Assembly: GCF_009208555.1 (NCBI RefSeq)
Contig: NZ_WFLI01000001.1
Span: forward strand, 1-64,000
Length of the DNA: 64,000 nt
Source of the DNA: Janthinobacterium violaceinigrum
Lineage (GTDB): Bacteria; Pseudomonadota; Gammaproteobacteria; Burkholderiales; Burkholderiaceae_D
Reading direction: 5' to 3'
Shown here piece by piece: positions 16,023-24,920 of this stretch. The notes under the pieces are model-generated. The model saw only the letters and a list, made by a program, of their open reading frames with translations, made no database searches and was not told the origin of the DNA. Position 1 is the first letter of the stretch, and every line of letters starts with the position of its first letter. A program made the position numbers and the translations under genes.

Positions 16023-17099
16023 TCATGCAAACAGGCTGGCCACCACATGGTTGATGGCCGCGCCGCCGGCGATCAGCCAGCAGAACAGCAGGCCTGCCAG
16101 CAGCAGGGGCTTGATGCCGGCGCGGCGGATGGCCGACATGTGCGTCGTCAAGCCCAGGGCCGCCATGGCCATAGCCAGCAGGGCCGTGTCGATATCGGTG
16201 ATGGTGGCCACCACGGGGGCCGACAGCCAGCCCAGCGAATTGAAGGCCACCACGCCGATGAAGATGAAGGCAAACCAGGGGATGGCCAGCTTGGCCGCCT
16301 TGTCGTGGCCGCCGGCCTTGGCCTTGCCGCGCGCCAGCACGGCCGACAGGATGACGAGGAAGGGCGCCAGCATCATCACGCGCACCATCTTGGCGATCAC
16401 GGCCGCATTTGCCGCTTCCTGCCCCACCGATTTGCCGGCCGCCACCACTTGCGCCACCTCATGCACGGTCGAGCCGATGTAGACGCCAAACGCGGTGGGC
16501 GTGGCCGCCAGCACATGCCAGCCCTGGTTCAGCTGGTACAGCAGCGGATACAAAAAGATCGCGATCGTGCCGAATACCACGACGGTGGAGACGGCCACGG
16601 TCACGTCCTCGCTGCGCCCCTTGACGACAGGTTCGGTCGCCATCACGGCCGCCGCGCCGCAGATCGAGCTGCCCGCGCCGATCAGGATGGCGCTGTTGCG
16701 TTCCAGCTTGAACACCTTGGTGCCGAGGAGCATCGCCAGGCCAAACGTGGACGTCAGCACCAGCGCGTCGATGGCGATGCCGGCCAGGCCCACCTGGCCG
16801 ATATCCTGGAAGGTCAGGCGGAAGCCGTACAGGATGATGCCAAGGCGCAATAAGGTCTGCTTGGAAAACGCCACGCCTGCGCCGCACGTGGGCGCCAGGC
16901 GCGCATACACGCTGTTGCCCAGCACAATGCCCAGCATGATGGCCAGGGTCAGCGCGCTCATGCCGTGGCTTTGCATCCATTCCAGCTTGCCCAGCGCGAT
17001 GGCGCCATAGGCGATCACGCCGCTCAGTAGCAGGCCCGGCAGCAAACGGCCGTAGCGGTCGCTGAAACTTGTTGTATTCGTCGTTGAGAGGGAAGACAT
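16023..17099 (-). CDS. yeiH: YeiH-type putative sulfate/anion exporter (PSE family)
   Basis: This 358-residue protein has about ten membrane helices. Family motifs include LAIMLGIVLGNS, LRLGIILYGFRLTFQDIG, ILIGAGSSICGAAAVMATEPV and YIGSTVHEVAQVVAAG. These match the UPF0324/YeiH family, called putative sulfate exporters. The start at 17099 was chosen because GGAG lies six bases upstream; an in-frame ATG 11 codons earlier lacks one. It diverges from a LysR regulator, the same arrangement as yeiH/yeiE, which makes that regulator its probable activator. Confidence 0.85.
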   Translation of the reverse strand: MSSLSTTNTTSFSDRYGRLLPGLLLSGVIAYGAIALGKLEWMQSHGMSALTLAIMLGIVLGNSVYARLAPTCGAGVAFSKQTLLRLGIILYGFRLTFQDIGQVGLAGIAIDALVLTSTFGLAMLLGTKVFKLERNSAILIGAGSSICGAAAVMATEPVVKGRSEDVTVAVSTVVVFGTIAIFLYPLLYQLNQGWHVLAATPTAFGVYIGSTVHEVAQVVAAGKSVGQEAANAAVIAKMVRVMMLAPFLVILSAVLARGKAKAGGHDKAAKLAIPWFAFIFIGVVAFNSLGWLSAPVVATITDIDTALLAMAMAALGLTTHMSAIRRAGIKPLLLAGLLFCWLIAGGAAINHVVASLFA

Positions 17100-17219
17100 G
17101 CCGTACTCCATGGTTCTTGGTTCGTATGGCATGACTGTACAGTTCGCCCATTAAATGGTAAAACGGATTATTTTTGTATGTTTAACCGATTGAATAGGTA
17201 AATAAGGGAGCATGGCACC

Positions 17220-18122
17220 ATGGCATTGACCTTGCGGCAATTGCAGATTTTCCTGGCCGTGGCAGACACGGGCAGCACCAGTGCGGCGGGCGAGCGTATT
17301 GCGTTGTCGCAATCGGCCACCAGCGCGGCCTTGAACGAACTGGAAGCCTTGCTCGGTGCGCAATTGTTCGACCGGGTGGGCAAGCGATTGCTGCTCAACG
17401 ACAATGGCCGTCTATTGTTGCCGCAGGCGCGGCAGATGCGCGACGGGGCCGCCAGCATCGAGCGCCAGTTCGCGGGCGCCGACCCGTCCGTACCCGTCAG
17501 CCTGCAGATCGGCGCCAGCACCACCATCGGCATCTATCTGCTGCCGCACATCCTGGCGCAGGCGGCGCAGCAGTACGGACGCAGTATTCCGCAGGTGACG
17601 ATTGCCAACACGGCCGACATCGCGGCCGCCGTGGCCGCCTTCCAGGTCGATATCGGCCTGATCGAAGGGCCGTGCCACGAAGCGGGCTTGCTGGTGGAGC
17701 CGTGGCTGACGGACCAGATGCTGATCGTGGCCGCGCCCACGCACCCGCTGGCGCAGCTGCGCCATCTGCTCAGTTTTACGGAGCTGAACCAGGCGGGCTG
17801 GCTGCTGCGCGAAGCGGGCTCGGGCACGCGTGAAGCCGTGGAGCAGGCACTGGTGCCGTATCTGCACTACCTGCGCGCCGCAGGCGAATTCAGCAACTCG
17901 GAAGCGATCAAATATGGCGCGGCGGCGGGCCTGGGCATCGCCTGCCTGTCGCGCGTGGTGGTGGCCGATCTGCTGGCCAGCGGGCAATTGGTGGAGCTGG
18001 AAACCATGCTGCCGCCATTGGAACGCAACTTTTACCTGATCCGCCAGTCCAAGAAGATACTCTCGCCCCGCTTGACGGGTTTCCTGGAACTGTGCCGCCA
18101 CGCGTCGCGCATGGCGGGCTAG
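17220..18122 (+). CDS. LysR-family regulator (YeiE-like)
   Basis: This 300-residue protein has the winged HTH in residues 1-62 (TLRQLQIFLAVADTGSTSAAGE, ALSQSATSAALNELEALLG) and a C-terminal ligand-binding domain (LQIGASTTIGIYLLPHIL, LLREAGSGTREAVEQ). It diverges from the YeiH-type exporter with 120 bases between the starts, where an AT-rich stretch (17155-17205) would hold shared operators. YeiE proteins bind sulfite or related anions in enteric bacteria; that specificity is only inferred here. Confidence 0.87.
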   Translation: MALTLRQLQIFLAVADTGSTSAAGERIALSQSATSAALNELEALLGAQLFDRVGKRLLLNDNGRLLLPQARQMRDGAASIERQFAGADPSVPVSLQIGASTTIGIYLLPHILAQAAQQYGRSIPQVTIANTADIAAAVAAFQVDIGLIEGPCHEAGLLVEPWLTDQMLIVAAPTHPLAQLRHLLSFTELNQAGWLLREAGSGTREAVEQALVPYLHYLRAAGEFSNSEAIKYGAAAGLGIACLSRVVVADLLASGQLVELETMLPPLERNFYLIRQSKKILSPRLTGFLELCRHASRMAG

Positions 18123-18124
18123 CG

Positions 18125-18168
18125 GGCAAGGCTGCTGGTGCTTCTGCTGCTGCTGCTGCTGCCTTGCC
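18125..18168 (+). terminator. CTG-repeat hairpin after the LysR gene
   Basis: GGCAAGGC (18125-18132) pairs with GCCTTGCC (18161-18168), starting two bases after the LysR stop. The loop holds six tandem CTG triplets (18144-18161). It may act as a terminator or may simply be a repeat-prone spacer. No T-run follows. Confidence 0.4.
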
Positions 18169-18194
18169 GCTGTGCGCCTGAGCCGGGCGCATCC

Positions 18195-19283
18195 CTATTT
18201 GGGGCGCGGCGGCGACAGGCCCGCATCAGGCGGGGTGAGTTCTCCTGCGCGCAGCTGCTTGACGGCTTGCGCCACGGCGCGCGCCACGTTGCGCACTTCT
18301 TCCTGCATATTGGTGTCGCGGTCCAGGGTTTCATGGCTTTGCGCGTAGCTGTCGTAATAGCCGATGTAGCGGTCCAGGCGCGACTTGGCGCCCGCATCGA
18401 CCAGGCCCATCCAGTCTAGCCAGTCCGACAGGCCCCGCCGCACGCCTTCGATGCCGGCCACGTCGCCATGCACGACGAGGCCGTATGCGCGTCCGGCCAG
18501 GTGTTTCGGGTAATTCCAGCCCTGTAATTCCAGCGCCTTCGCTTCCACGGCTTTCTTGCCGTGCGTGGACGTGGGATCGGGATTGCCGCCATCGGCGCAC
18601 ACGAGCCGGTCTATCATCAGCTTGAGCACGCCGGGAGTCTGGTACCAGTACACGGGCGTGAGGATGATGACGGCGTGCGCGGCCGTCCAGCGCTCGTAAA
18701 TCTCCGCCATCCAGTCGTTGGTCTGGCGTTCGCCATGGTTCGGGTAGCAGCTGCACGGCCAGTGGCACAGGGGCATGGCCGTCGAGACGCAGCCCTTGCA
18801 CGGGTGAATGTGCAGATCATACGAGGAGGTCAGCAAGCTCAGGTCCAGCACGTCCGCTTCGATGCGCTCGGCCTGCAGCACTTCTTTGGCCCACTGCGTC
18901 ATGCGCCACGTTTTCGAGATTTCGCCGGGACACGAACCGTCGTTGCGCGCCGCGCCGCAGATCAGCAGCACGCGCGACGGCGTGGCAGGGTCTTTCTGGC
19001 GCGCTTCGGCGGCCAGCAGGCGGTCGCGCGTGGCCACCCATTCCACGGACAGCTCATAGTCCGGGTCGGCAAAACCGGGCCCCGCCTTTTGCGTGAGGGG
19101 CGCCTTGCGGCCACCCTGGTAATTCTTCCACGCCACTTCTTCCACCTGCACCAGGGCGCCGCGCACGGCGTCGAACGTGGGATCGGCAAACGAGCGGATG
19201 AATTGCAGATGAAATTCAACCCTGCCCAGCGGCGCGGGCGCCTGGCCCTGGCGCGGCTGGGGAGTGGGGGGAGTGGCGGACAT
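18195..19283 (-). CDS. Flavodoxin-fold NAD(P)H-dependent oxidoreductase with Cys cluster
   Basis: This 362-residue protein has about 100 extra N-terminal residues, then a flavodoxin-like domain. The domain shows RVLLICGAARNDGSCPGE (FMN phosphate loop) and VIILTPVYWYQTPGVLKLMIDRL (the 80s-type FMN loop). Between them sits CKGCVSTAMPLCHWPCSCYPN with five cysteines, reminiscent of iron-sulfur flavoproteins. It may be a reductase of small molecules or metals. AAGGAG lies before the ATG. It diverges from an XRE-cupin regulator that probably controls it. Confidence 0.75.
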   Translation of the reverse strand: MSATPPTPQPRQGQAPAPLGRVEFHLQFIRSFADPTFDAVRGALVQVEEVAWKNYQGGRKAPLTQKAGPGFADPDYELSVEWVATRDRLLAAEARQKDPATPSRVLLICGAARNDGSCPGEISKTWRMTQWAKEVLQAERIEADVLDLSLLTSSYDLHIHPCKGCVSTAMPLCHWPCSCYPNHGERQTNDWMAEIYERWTAAHAVIILTPVYWYQTPGVLKLMIDRLVCADGGNPDPTSTHGKKAVEAKALELQGWNYPKHLAGRAYGLVVHGDVAGIEGVRRGLSDWLDWMGLVDAGAKSRLDRYIGYYDSYAQSHETLDRDTNMQEEVRNVARAVAQAVKQLRAGELTPPDAGLSPPRPK

Positions 19284-19365
19284 GGCTTCTCCTTGTAGTG
19301 GTGGCACCATCGTGCCTGGCATCCGCGTGCAGGTCTGTGCGTTGAGCAACTGTGCTGGCTGCTTG

Positions 19366-19402
19366 CCATATTTCCTTTTATGGGATAAATTCTCATATAT
19401 GG
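19366..19402. promoter_or_regulatory. Candidate operator upstream of the XRE-cupin gene
   Basis: CCATAT (19366-19371) and ATATGG (19397-19402) are inverted. Between them sits the compact palindrome TTTAT-GGG-ATAAA (19377-19389). It lies directly upstream of and touching the XRE-cupin start, in the divergent gap of 115 bases. It may be the autoregulatory site of that repressor. Confidence 0.4.
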
Positions 19403-19971
19403 AAAATTCAACAACTGCCGAGAACGATACGGAGCAGCGGCTGGCGGCGCGCCTGAAACAGTTGCGCGTGGAGCGGGGCTGGTCGCTGGACCAGCTGGCC
19501 AGCGCCAGCCAGGTCAGCCGCGCGACATTATCGCGCCTGGAAAATGGCGAGGTCAGTCCCACCACCAATGTGCTGGGCAAGCTGTGCGCCGCGTATGGCC
19601 TGGCCATGTCGCGCCTGATGCGCATGGTGGAAGACGATTTCGTGCCCCTCGTGCGGCGGGCACAGCAAAGCGTATGGACGGACCCGGACACGGGCTTCAT
19701 CCGCCGTTCCGTCTCGCCGCCCGCCCGCGCCTTGGCCGCCGAAGCGCTCGAATGCGAGCTGGGCGCGGGCGTGACGATCGCCTACGCGGCCTCGCCCCGG
19801 CCCGGCATGGAACACCATCTGTTATTGCAGGAAGGCCAGCTGACCGTGACGGCCGACGGCCGCTCCCACGCCTTGCAGGCCGGCGATTGCCTGCGCTACC
19901 AGTTGCAGGGCGCCAGCACGTTTGTCACGCCGCCCGACAGCGGCGCCCGTTATTTTCTGTTCATTGTCTGA
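19399..19971 (+). CDS. XRE-family regulator with cupin domain
   Basis: This 190-residue protein has an HTH_3 domain at residues 14-70 (LAARLKQLRVERGWSLDQLA, SRATLSRLENGEVSPTTNVLGKL). A cupin follows in the C-terminal half (HHLLLQEGQLTVTADGRSHALQAGDCLRYQ). This design is common in repressors of amine, amino-acid or oxidoreductase genes. It is divergent from the flavodoxin oxidoreductase and followed 7 bases later by a GNAT gene, likely in one transcript. Confidence 0.85.
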   Translation: MENSTTAENDTEQRLAARLKQLRVERGWSLDQLASASQVSRATLSRLENGEVSPTTNVLGKLCAAYGLAMSRLMRMVEDDFVPLVRRAQQSVWTDPDTGFIRRSVSPPARALAAEALECELGAGVTIAYAASPRPGMEHHLLLQEGQLTVTADGRSHALQAGDCLRYQLQGASTFVTPPDSGARYFLFIV

Positions 19972-19978
19972 GGTTGCC

Positions 19979-20503
19979 ATGCCCCCATCGTTCAGTTTTT
20001 TTACACCCGCCGATATCCGCGCGCGGCTGCCGGAACTGGGCGCCTTGCTGCAAGACTGCGTGCTCGACGGCGCCAGCATCGGCTTCATCCTGCCGTTCGA
20101 CGGGGCGGCCAGCCAGGCTTTCTGGACGGACAATGTGCTGCCCGCCGTGACGCGGGGCGTGCGCCTGCTGCTGGTGGCGGAAGTGGACGGAAAGGTGGCG
20201 GGCGCCGTGCAGCTGGACTGGGATACCAATCCCAATCAGGCGCACCGGGCCGAAGTGCGCAAGCTGCTGGTCGCGCCCGCGTTCCGCCGGCGCGGCATCG
20301 CCCGCTTGCTGATGCAGGCGCTGGAAGGGCGGGCGCGCCAGCTGCCGCGCAGCCTGCTGACCCTGGACACGCGCAGCAGCGACCACGCGGAAGCGCTGTA
20401 CTTGTCGCTGGGCTATGTGGTGGCGGGCAGCATCCCCGGCTATGCGCTGGCGCCGGCCGGCGACCGGCTGGACGCCACCACCATCCTGTACAAGCAGTTA
20501 TAA
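19979..20503 (+). CDS. GNAT-family N-acetyltransferase
   Basis: This 174-residue protein has the acetyl-CoA-binding motif A, VRKLLVAPAFRRRGIARLLMQALEGRAR, and LDTRSSDHAEALYLSLGYVVAGSIPGYAL near the end. The N-terminus looks like F-x-F-F-TPADIRARLPELGALLQDCV. The substrate is unknown. It is 7 bases after the XRE-cupin gene, so it is probably under that regulator's control. Confidence 0.85.
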   Translation: MPPSFSFFTPADIRARLPELGALLQDCVLDGASIGFILPFDGAASQAFWTDNVLPAVTRGVRLLLVAEVDGKVAGAVQLDWDTNPNQAHRAEVRKLLVAPAFRRRGIARLLMQALEGRARQLPRSLLTLDTRSSDHAEALYLSLGYVVAGSIPGYALAPAGDRLDATTILYKQL

Positions 20504-20544
20504 GGCAGTGAAGTCAGCAGCCTCAATCAAGGTAAATCGGGAAC

Positions 20545-21981
20545 TCAGGCTTTCAGGCGCGCTCTAACGACAAGAGGGCGCAGGCGTGCCGGCGCAGGGG
20601 TCGCTCTGTCCTGCGTCGCGCCTTGCGCGGCGGCGAGGCTGATGGCCGGTGCCGCGTGCATGGGCGCCACTTCGTTGCCCAGGGTGAAGATGCCCACCGT
20701 GCCCGATAGTTGCTGGGCGCGCTGCTGCATGCTGGCCGCGGCCGTCGACGCCTGTTCTACCAGCGCGGCGTTTTGTTGCGTCACATGTTCCATTTGCACG
20801 ATGGCTGCATTGACTTGCTCGATGCCGGACAATTGCTCGCCGCTGGCCACGCTGATCTCGCCCATGATGTCCGTCACGCGGTGTACGCTGGCCACGATTT
20901 CGCGCATGGTGGCGCCTGCCGTGTCGACCAGGCGCGCGCCTGCGTCGACCCGTTCGACGGAGTCGCCGATCAGTTGCTTGATTTCCCGCGCCGCACCGGC
21001 CGAACGCTGTGCCAGGGTGCGCACCTCGGCGGCCACGACGGCAAAGCCCCGTCCCTGTTCGCCTGCCCGTGCCGCTTCCACGGCAGCATTCAGGGCCAGG
21101 ATATTCGTCTGGAAGGCGATGGCGTCGATGACGCCGATGATGTCGACGATCTTTTTCGACGACGCATTGATCGAGCTCATGGTATCGACCACTTCGGCCA
21201 CCACCTTGCCCCCTTTGCCGGCCACGTCGGCGGCCGACTGGGCCAGCTGGTTGGCTTGGCGCGCATTGTCCGCATTTTGCTTGACGGTACCCGTCAGTGC
21301 TTCCATCGAGGCGGCCGTCTGCTCCAGCGAACTGGCTTGCGCCTGCGTGCGCTGCGACAAGTCCAGGTTGCCGGCGGCGATTTCACCGGAGGCGCCCGCG
21401 ATATCGTGCGTGCCGCCGCGCACGTCGGCCACGATATGGATCAAGCTGGCATTCATGTCTTTCAGCGCCTGCAGCAGCTGGCCCACCTCATCGCCCGATT
21501 CGACGCGGATATTGCCGCTCAGGTCGCCACCGGCCACCTTGCGCGCCACCTTGACGGCGTGCCGCAGGGGCCGCACGATGCCGCTGCTGATGAACCATGC
21601 CGTGACCAGGCTCAGCACGCCGCCTGCCAGGCCCAGTGCAATGATCAGCACGCTGGTATTGTGCGCGCGGGCCATGGCGGCATCGCCTGCCGCCCGCATC
21701 TGCGCCGATTGCGCGGCGATCTGCTGGTCGAGCGCCTGTATGGCCGGGGCCAGGCCCGCTGGCGGCGAGGCCGCGTCCGGTGCCGCCTGGGCTTGCAGCG
21801 TATTGCGTTGTGCCTGCAATTGTTCGATGCGCGCATACCGCTGGTTCACGCTGCTGTCGATTTCCCCGCTCACCGTGGCCAGTTGCCACGTGCTGATGGT
21901 GACGACTACCGCCAGCAACAGCGATGCCAGCAAAAATCCCGTTGTCAGGCGTACCCCGATGCGTATGTTTGAAATATTCAT
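20545..21981 (-). CDS. Methyl-accepting chemotaxis protein
   Basis: This 478-residue chemoreceptor has TM1 at about residues 10-30, a small periplasmic domain of about 75 residues rich in Gln/Ala, TM2 at about 107-130, and HAMP ([22 protein letters not shown]). The long signalling coiled coil has the hairpin tip [31 protein letters not shown]. The C-terminus ([11 protein letters not shown]) lacks the CheR-binding NWETF-type pentapeptide. The short sensor part leaves the ligand open. Confidence 0.92.
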   Translation of the reverse strand: MNISNIRIGVRLTTGFLLASLLLAVVVTISTWQLATVSGEIDSSVNQRYARIEQLQAQRNTLQAQAAPDAASPPAGLAPAIQALDQQIAAQSAQMRAAGDAAMARAHNTSVLIIALGLAGGVLSLVTAWFISSGIVRPLRHAVKVARKVAGGDLSGNIRVESGDEVGQLLQALKDMNASLIHIVADVRGGTHDIAGASGEIAAGNLDLSQRTQAQASSLEQTAASMEALTGTVKQNADNARQANQLAQSAADVAGKGGKVVAEVVDTMSSINASSKKIVDIIGVIDAIAFQTNILALNAAVEAARAGEQGRGFAVVAAEVRTLAQRSAGAAREIKQLIGDSVERVDAGARLVDTAGATMREIVASVHRVTDIMGEISVASGEQLSGIEQVNAAIVQMEHVTQQNAALVEQASTAAASMQQRAQQLSGTVGIFTLGNEVAPMHAAPAISLAAAQGATQDRATPAPARLRPLVVRARLKA

Positions 21982-22392
21982 GTCCCCTCAGCTGTTGTCC
22001 CATGGTGGCCGCTTGCCATGCCAGGCGCATGATGCGGCGCTATTGCCCCTGACGTTGCTGGGGTGAAATGAGTGTAGCAGTGCAGTACTAAGTAATCTAT
22101 AAATATTTCCATATTGGAATTGGTCACTGCTTGTTTAGCAACAGCCGGCGTCGGCGCGGCGCATGCGGTACCGTTGCGCGATTCACCAGCGCCCGCGATA
22201 GGGCGCAGTGGCCGCCGTGTTTGCCTGCCGTGTGTGCCGGATCTGTTGCCAGATAAAATCACCGCTCCGATTACAGATTCGTCCTACCTCTATCCCCGGC
22301 ATTGTCCGACTGGCGCCTGCCGGAGGCGCGCCTACACTGTTCCTTGCACAGACCCGGCGTCGGGTCCTTTCTTCCAATCTCAGGAGGTTGAT
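21982..22392. other. Divergent intergenic region (chemoreceptor / DUF378)
   Basis: About 410 bases without a supported gene. It contains an AT-rich segment at 22085-22125 that may hold the chemoreceptor promoter. A small hairpin GACCCG-GCGT-CGGGTC (22351-22366) is followed by CCTTTCTTCC just before the DUF378 ribosome site (CAGGAGG, 22381-22387). Confidence 0.5.
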
Positions 22393-22656
22393 ATGGCGAA
22401 TATCCAGGCAGGTTCGGACGGTGCGGCAAACGAGGAAATGACGGAAAAGCGCCTGAATGTGGTCGACTGGATCTCCATGATCCTGCTGATCGTGGGCGGC
22501 TTGAACTGGGCGCTGGTGGGGCTGTTCGATATCGACATCGTGGCCCGTATCCTGGGCGCCATGACGACGGCGTCGCGCGGCGTGTATGTGCTGGTGGGGC
22601 TGGCGGCGCTGTATTCCATCTACCTGTGCGTGCGCAAGTTGCCAGGCAAGCCCTAG
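22393..22656 (+). CDS. DUF378 membrane protein
   Basis: This 87-residue protein has two helices: VDWISMILLIVGGLNWALVGLF and ASRGVYVLVGLAALYSIYLCV. The NWALVG motif and overall length match DUF378 (YuzA-like), small membrane proteins often induced by stress, with unknown function. The start has an ideal AGGAGG site. The next gene starts 9 bases after its stop. Confidence 0.88.
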   Translation: MANIQAGSDGAANEEMTEKRLNVVDWISMILLIVGGLNWALVGLFDIDIVARILGAMTTASRGVYVLVGLAALYSIYLCVRKLPGKP

Positions 22657-22665
22657 GGAAAGCCT

Positions 22666-23016
22666 ATGCCCACCGGTGCAAATCCCAGGCGCGAACGCGA
22701 ATTCAGGAAGCTGGAACAGCAGTTCAGGCAGGACGGGCGCTATCGGGGCCGCGAGGAAGAAGTCGCGACGCGTATCGTGAACAGGCAAAGGGCGCAGGCG
22801 GGGGAAACGAGGGAGGCGCCGAAGCGGAAAATGGCCCGCAGCGTTGCCTCGGATGCACCGGCGTCAGACCTGCCCATCGCCAGCTACCAGCATTTGACGG
22901 TGGCGCAGATCCGCGAGAGGCTGGACGGCCTGTCCGCTGCCCAGCGCCAGCGCCTGCGTGCCTATGAAGCGGCGCACAAAAAGCGCAAGGGCTTGTTGCA
23001 AGCGCTGGCGGCTTGA
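22666..23016 (+). CDS. Small basic protein of unknown function
   Basis: This 116-residue protein is very rich in Arg, Lys and Glu. The first half is helical and charged (ANPRREREFRKLEQQFRQDGRY, EEVATRIVNRQRAQ). The second half is ASYQHLTVAQIRERLDGLSAAQRQRLRAYEAAHKKRKGLLQAL, which resembles the helix-extended-loop-helix fold of small nucleic-acid-binding proteins. GGGAA lies before the ATG. It likely shares a transcript with DUF378. Confidence 0.72.
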   Translation: MPTGANPRREREFRKLEQQFRQDGRYRGREEEVATRIVNRQRAQAGETREAPKRKMARSVASDAPASDLPIASYQHLTVAQIRERLDGLSAAQRQRLRAYEAAHKKRKGLLQALAA

Positions 23017-23189
23017 CCTGGCGTCCTGGGTCGGATGCAGTGTGCTCCGCGGCGCCTGCCTGCCGGCGTGCGGGTTGGCAGGCCAGGGTATGGCTTGCTT
23101 GAGTATGGCCTGCTAGATGGCCGGCAGCTGCGCTGGCGCATGCGCAGCTGGGGTGCGCTGCATGCACTGTGCATGCGTTGCGGGCGGGC

Positions 23190-23627
23190 TTACTGGGTGC
23201 GCAGGTAGGCCAGCAAGTCGGCCACTTGTTGCGTATTGCCGATGCCCCAGAAACGCATGTTGTTTCCCGGAATGAAATCGCTGGGCGCTGCCAGGAAGCG
23301 GGCCAGGTTTTGCTCGGTCCAGACGATATTCGCGTTTTTCATGGCCGCCGAATATTTGTAATCGGTGGTGGATCCCGCTTTGCGGCCGATCACGCCCGTC
23401 AGCTTGGGACCGAAGCCGCCGCGTGCCGATGGCCCCACCTGGTGGCAGGAAGCGCACTTGCGAAACGCGGCCTTGCCCGCCTCGGCACTGCCCGTGAGAG
23501 GAGGCGCGGGCGCCGGAGCGGCTGCTGCCTGCGCGGCGGTACATGGCGCCAGCAGCAGGGCGGCAGCGGCAAGCGGGGAGAGCAGATGAAAGGTAGCTGT
23601 GAGGGTAGCTATAAAGGTTGATGTCAT
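23190..23627 (-). CDS. Small class I c-type cytochrome
   Basis: This 145-residue periplasmic protein has a signal peptide (about residues 1-35), an Ala/Pro linker, and heme attachment CASCH at residues 58-62. The distal methionine is in FIPGNNMRFWG, and the final helix is QQVADLLAYLRTQ. These features match cytochrome c-550/c2-type electron carriers. It stands alone, and its redox partner is not evident. Confidence 0.88.
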   Translation of the reverse strand: MTSTFIATLTATFHLLSPLAAAALLLAPCTAAQAAAAPAPAPPLTGSAEAGKAAFRKCASCHQVGPSARGGFGPKLTGVIGRKAGSTTDYKYSAAMKNANIVWTEQNLARFLAAPSDFIPGNNMRFWGIGNTQQVADLLAYLRTQ

Positions 23628-23805
23628 TTGTAAGGCGGGAAGGTACGGTACTGACTGTTCGATAGGGCAAGCAATGCCGTATTTTACAGGCGGACATCAA
23701 ATACCGCCCGCCCGCTGCGCGGCGATGCCAGGCCGCGCTGCATGAAGCGGCGCCGGCCGGACTGAATGCCGTTATCGCTTATTCGTTACCCGCTACCGTT
23801 ACGCT

Positions 23806-23847
23806 TATCGCTATCGCTATCGCTATCGCTATCGCTATCGCTATCGC
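23806..23847. repeat. Hexanucleotide tandem repeat (TATCGC)x7
   Basis: Seven perfect copies of TATCGC cover 42 bases and are flanked on the left by degenerate copies. The stop codon of the EamA gene (minus strand, TAG at 23841-23843) lies within the repeat. In the neighbouring frame it would encode alternating Ala-Ile. Unit gain or loss keeps the frame, so coding of the exporter itself is not altered by slippage of whole units. Confidence 0.9.
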
Positions 23848-24719
23848 TTGCCGCCCTGGGCGCCCAGCGCTGCCATGGCCGATGCAAACACGATGCAGGC
23901 GATGGCCAGCCATTGGGTCAGGCTCAGCAGCTCTCCCAGCACGGCCATGGCGGCCAGCGCGCTGACGGCAGGCGCGGCGGCGCTGAACATGCCGAATACC
24001 CCTTGGGGCAAGCGGCGCAGGGCAAAGATTTCCAGAGAGTACGGCAGGGCGCTGGACAGCATGGCAATGGCCAGGCCCATCAAGGCAATCGATGGCGCTA
24101 GCAGGGCCGTGCCCGAATAGGTGATGCCGATGGGCACCGTCACCAGGGCCGCTACCGTCATGCCCCAGGCTACGGCTTGCCCACCCTGCAAGGTCGAGGC
24201 ACGCTTGCCGAAGATGATGTACAGCGCCCAGCACAGGGCCGCTCCCAGCGCATACGCCACGCCGACCGGGTCCAGGCTGCCCGGACTGCCCTGCAGGGGC
24301 AGCAGCAGATACAGGCCGAACACGGCGCACGCGACGGCCAGCAAATCGCGCGGCCGGCGCGACGACAGCATGGCTACGGCCAGCGGCCCCGTCACCTCGA
24401 TGGCGACCGCGATGCCGATCGGTATCAGCGCGAACGCCCGGTAGATCAATAAATTCATCAGTCCCAGCACGGAACCGTAGACGAGCAGATTCAGCACATC
24501 CTTGCGCGTCAGCCGGTAGCGCCAAGGGCGGAAGATGGCCAGCAGGATCAGCGCCGAAAACCCCACGCGGTATGCCGTAATCCCTTCCACGCCGATGACG
24601 GGAAACAGATTCTTCGCAATCGCCGCCCCCAGATTGACGGAAATCTGCCCTCCCAATACGGCCAGGGAAGGGAGCAGGATGCTGTCGGAGAGGGGGGAGG
24701 TCGAGGCGGGGGAGGTCAT
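23841..24719 (-). CDS. EamA/RhtA-type amino-acid exporter
   Basis: This 292-residue protein has ten membrane helices in two EamA repeats. Examples are LGGQISVNLGAAIAKNLFPVIGVEG, YRAFALIPIGIAVAIEVTGPLAVA and SSALPYSLEIFALRRLPQGVFG. Length and motifs resemble RhtA, the threonine/homoserine exporter of E. coli, so export of homoserine-like compounds is likely. The start at MTSPASTSP was chosen. Its last codons run into the hexanucleotide repeat. Confidence 0.83.
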   Translation of the reverse strand: MTSPASTSPLSDSILLPSLAVLGGQISVNLGAAIAKNLFPVIGVEGITAYRVGFSALILLAIFRPWRYRLTRKDVLNLLVYGSVLGLMNLLIYRAFALIPIGIAVAIEVTGPLAVAMLSSRRPRDLLAVACAVFGLYLLLPLQGSPGSLDPVGVAYALGAALCWALYIIFGKRASTLQGGQAVAWGMTVAALVTVPIGITYSGTALLAPSIALMGLAIAMLSSALPYSLEIFALRRLPQGVFGMFSAAAPAVSALAAMAVLGELLSLTQWLAIACIVFASAMAALGAQGGKR

Positions 24720-24920
24720 GGGGCGCCATTTTAATACGCAACAGGCTGCTAGTCGCTGGCAGATCTGCAACGGACGGCATTTATCCGCCCGTACTGGCGA
24801 CAATGCGGAGCGGACACTGTTGTAATAGTGCAAGTATTTTCTGATAATGTTATTCTGCCGGTACCCCCCCCTGATCAGTGGGGTGCCGCCACCGATTCTT
24901 TGTCTCTATGGAGCCGCTCT

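Noticed and set aside
23806..23847. CRISPR array
   Set aside because: Units are six bases with no spacers, so this is a simple tandem repeat.
23779..24780. Minus-strand frame with an Ala-Ile repeat tail
   Set aside because: It is the neighbouring frame of the EamA gene; the exporter motifs are in the frame ending at 23841.
24860..24887. Imperfect inverted repeat GGTACCCC...GGGGTGCC
   Set aside because: It may be a weak stem, but it has a GU pair and no T-run; too weak to call a terminator.
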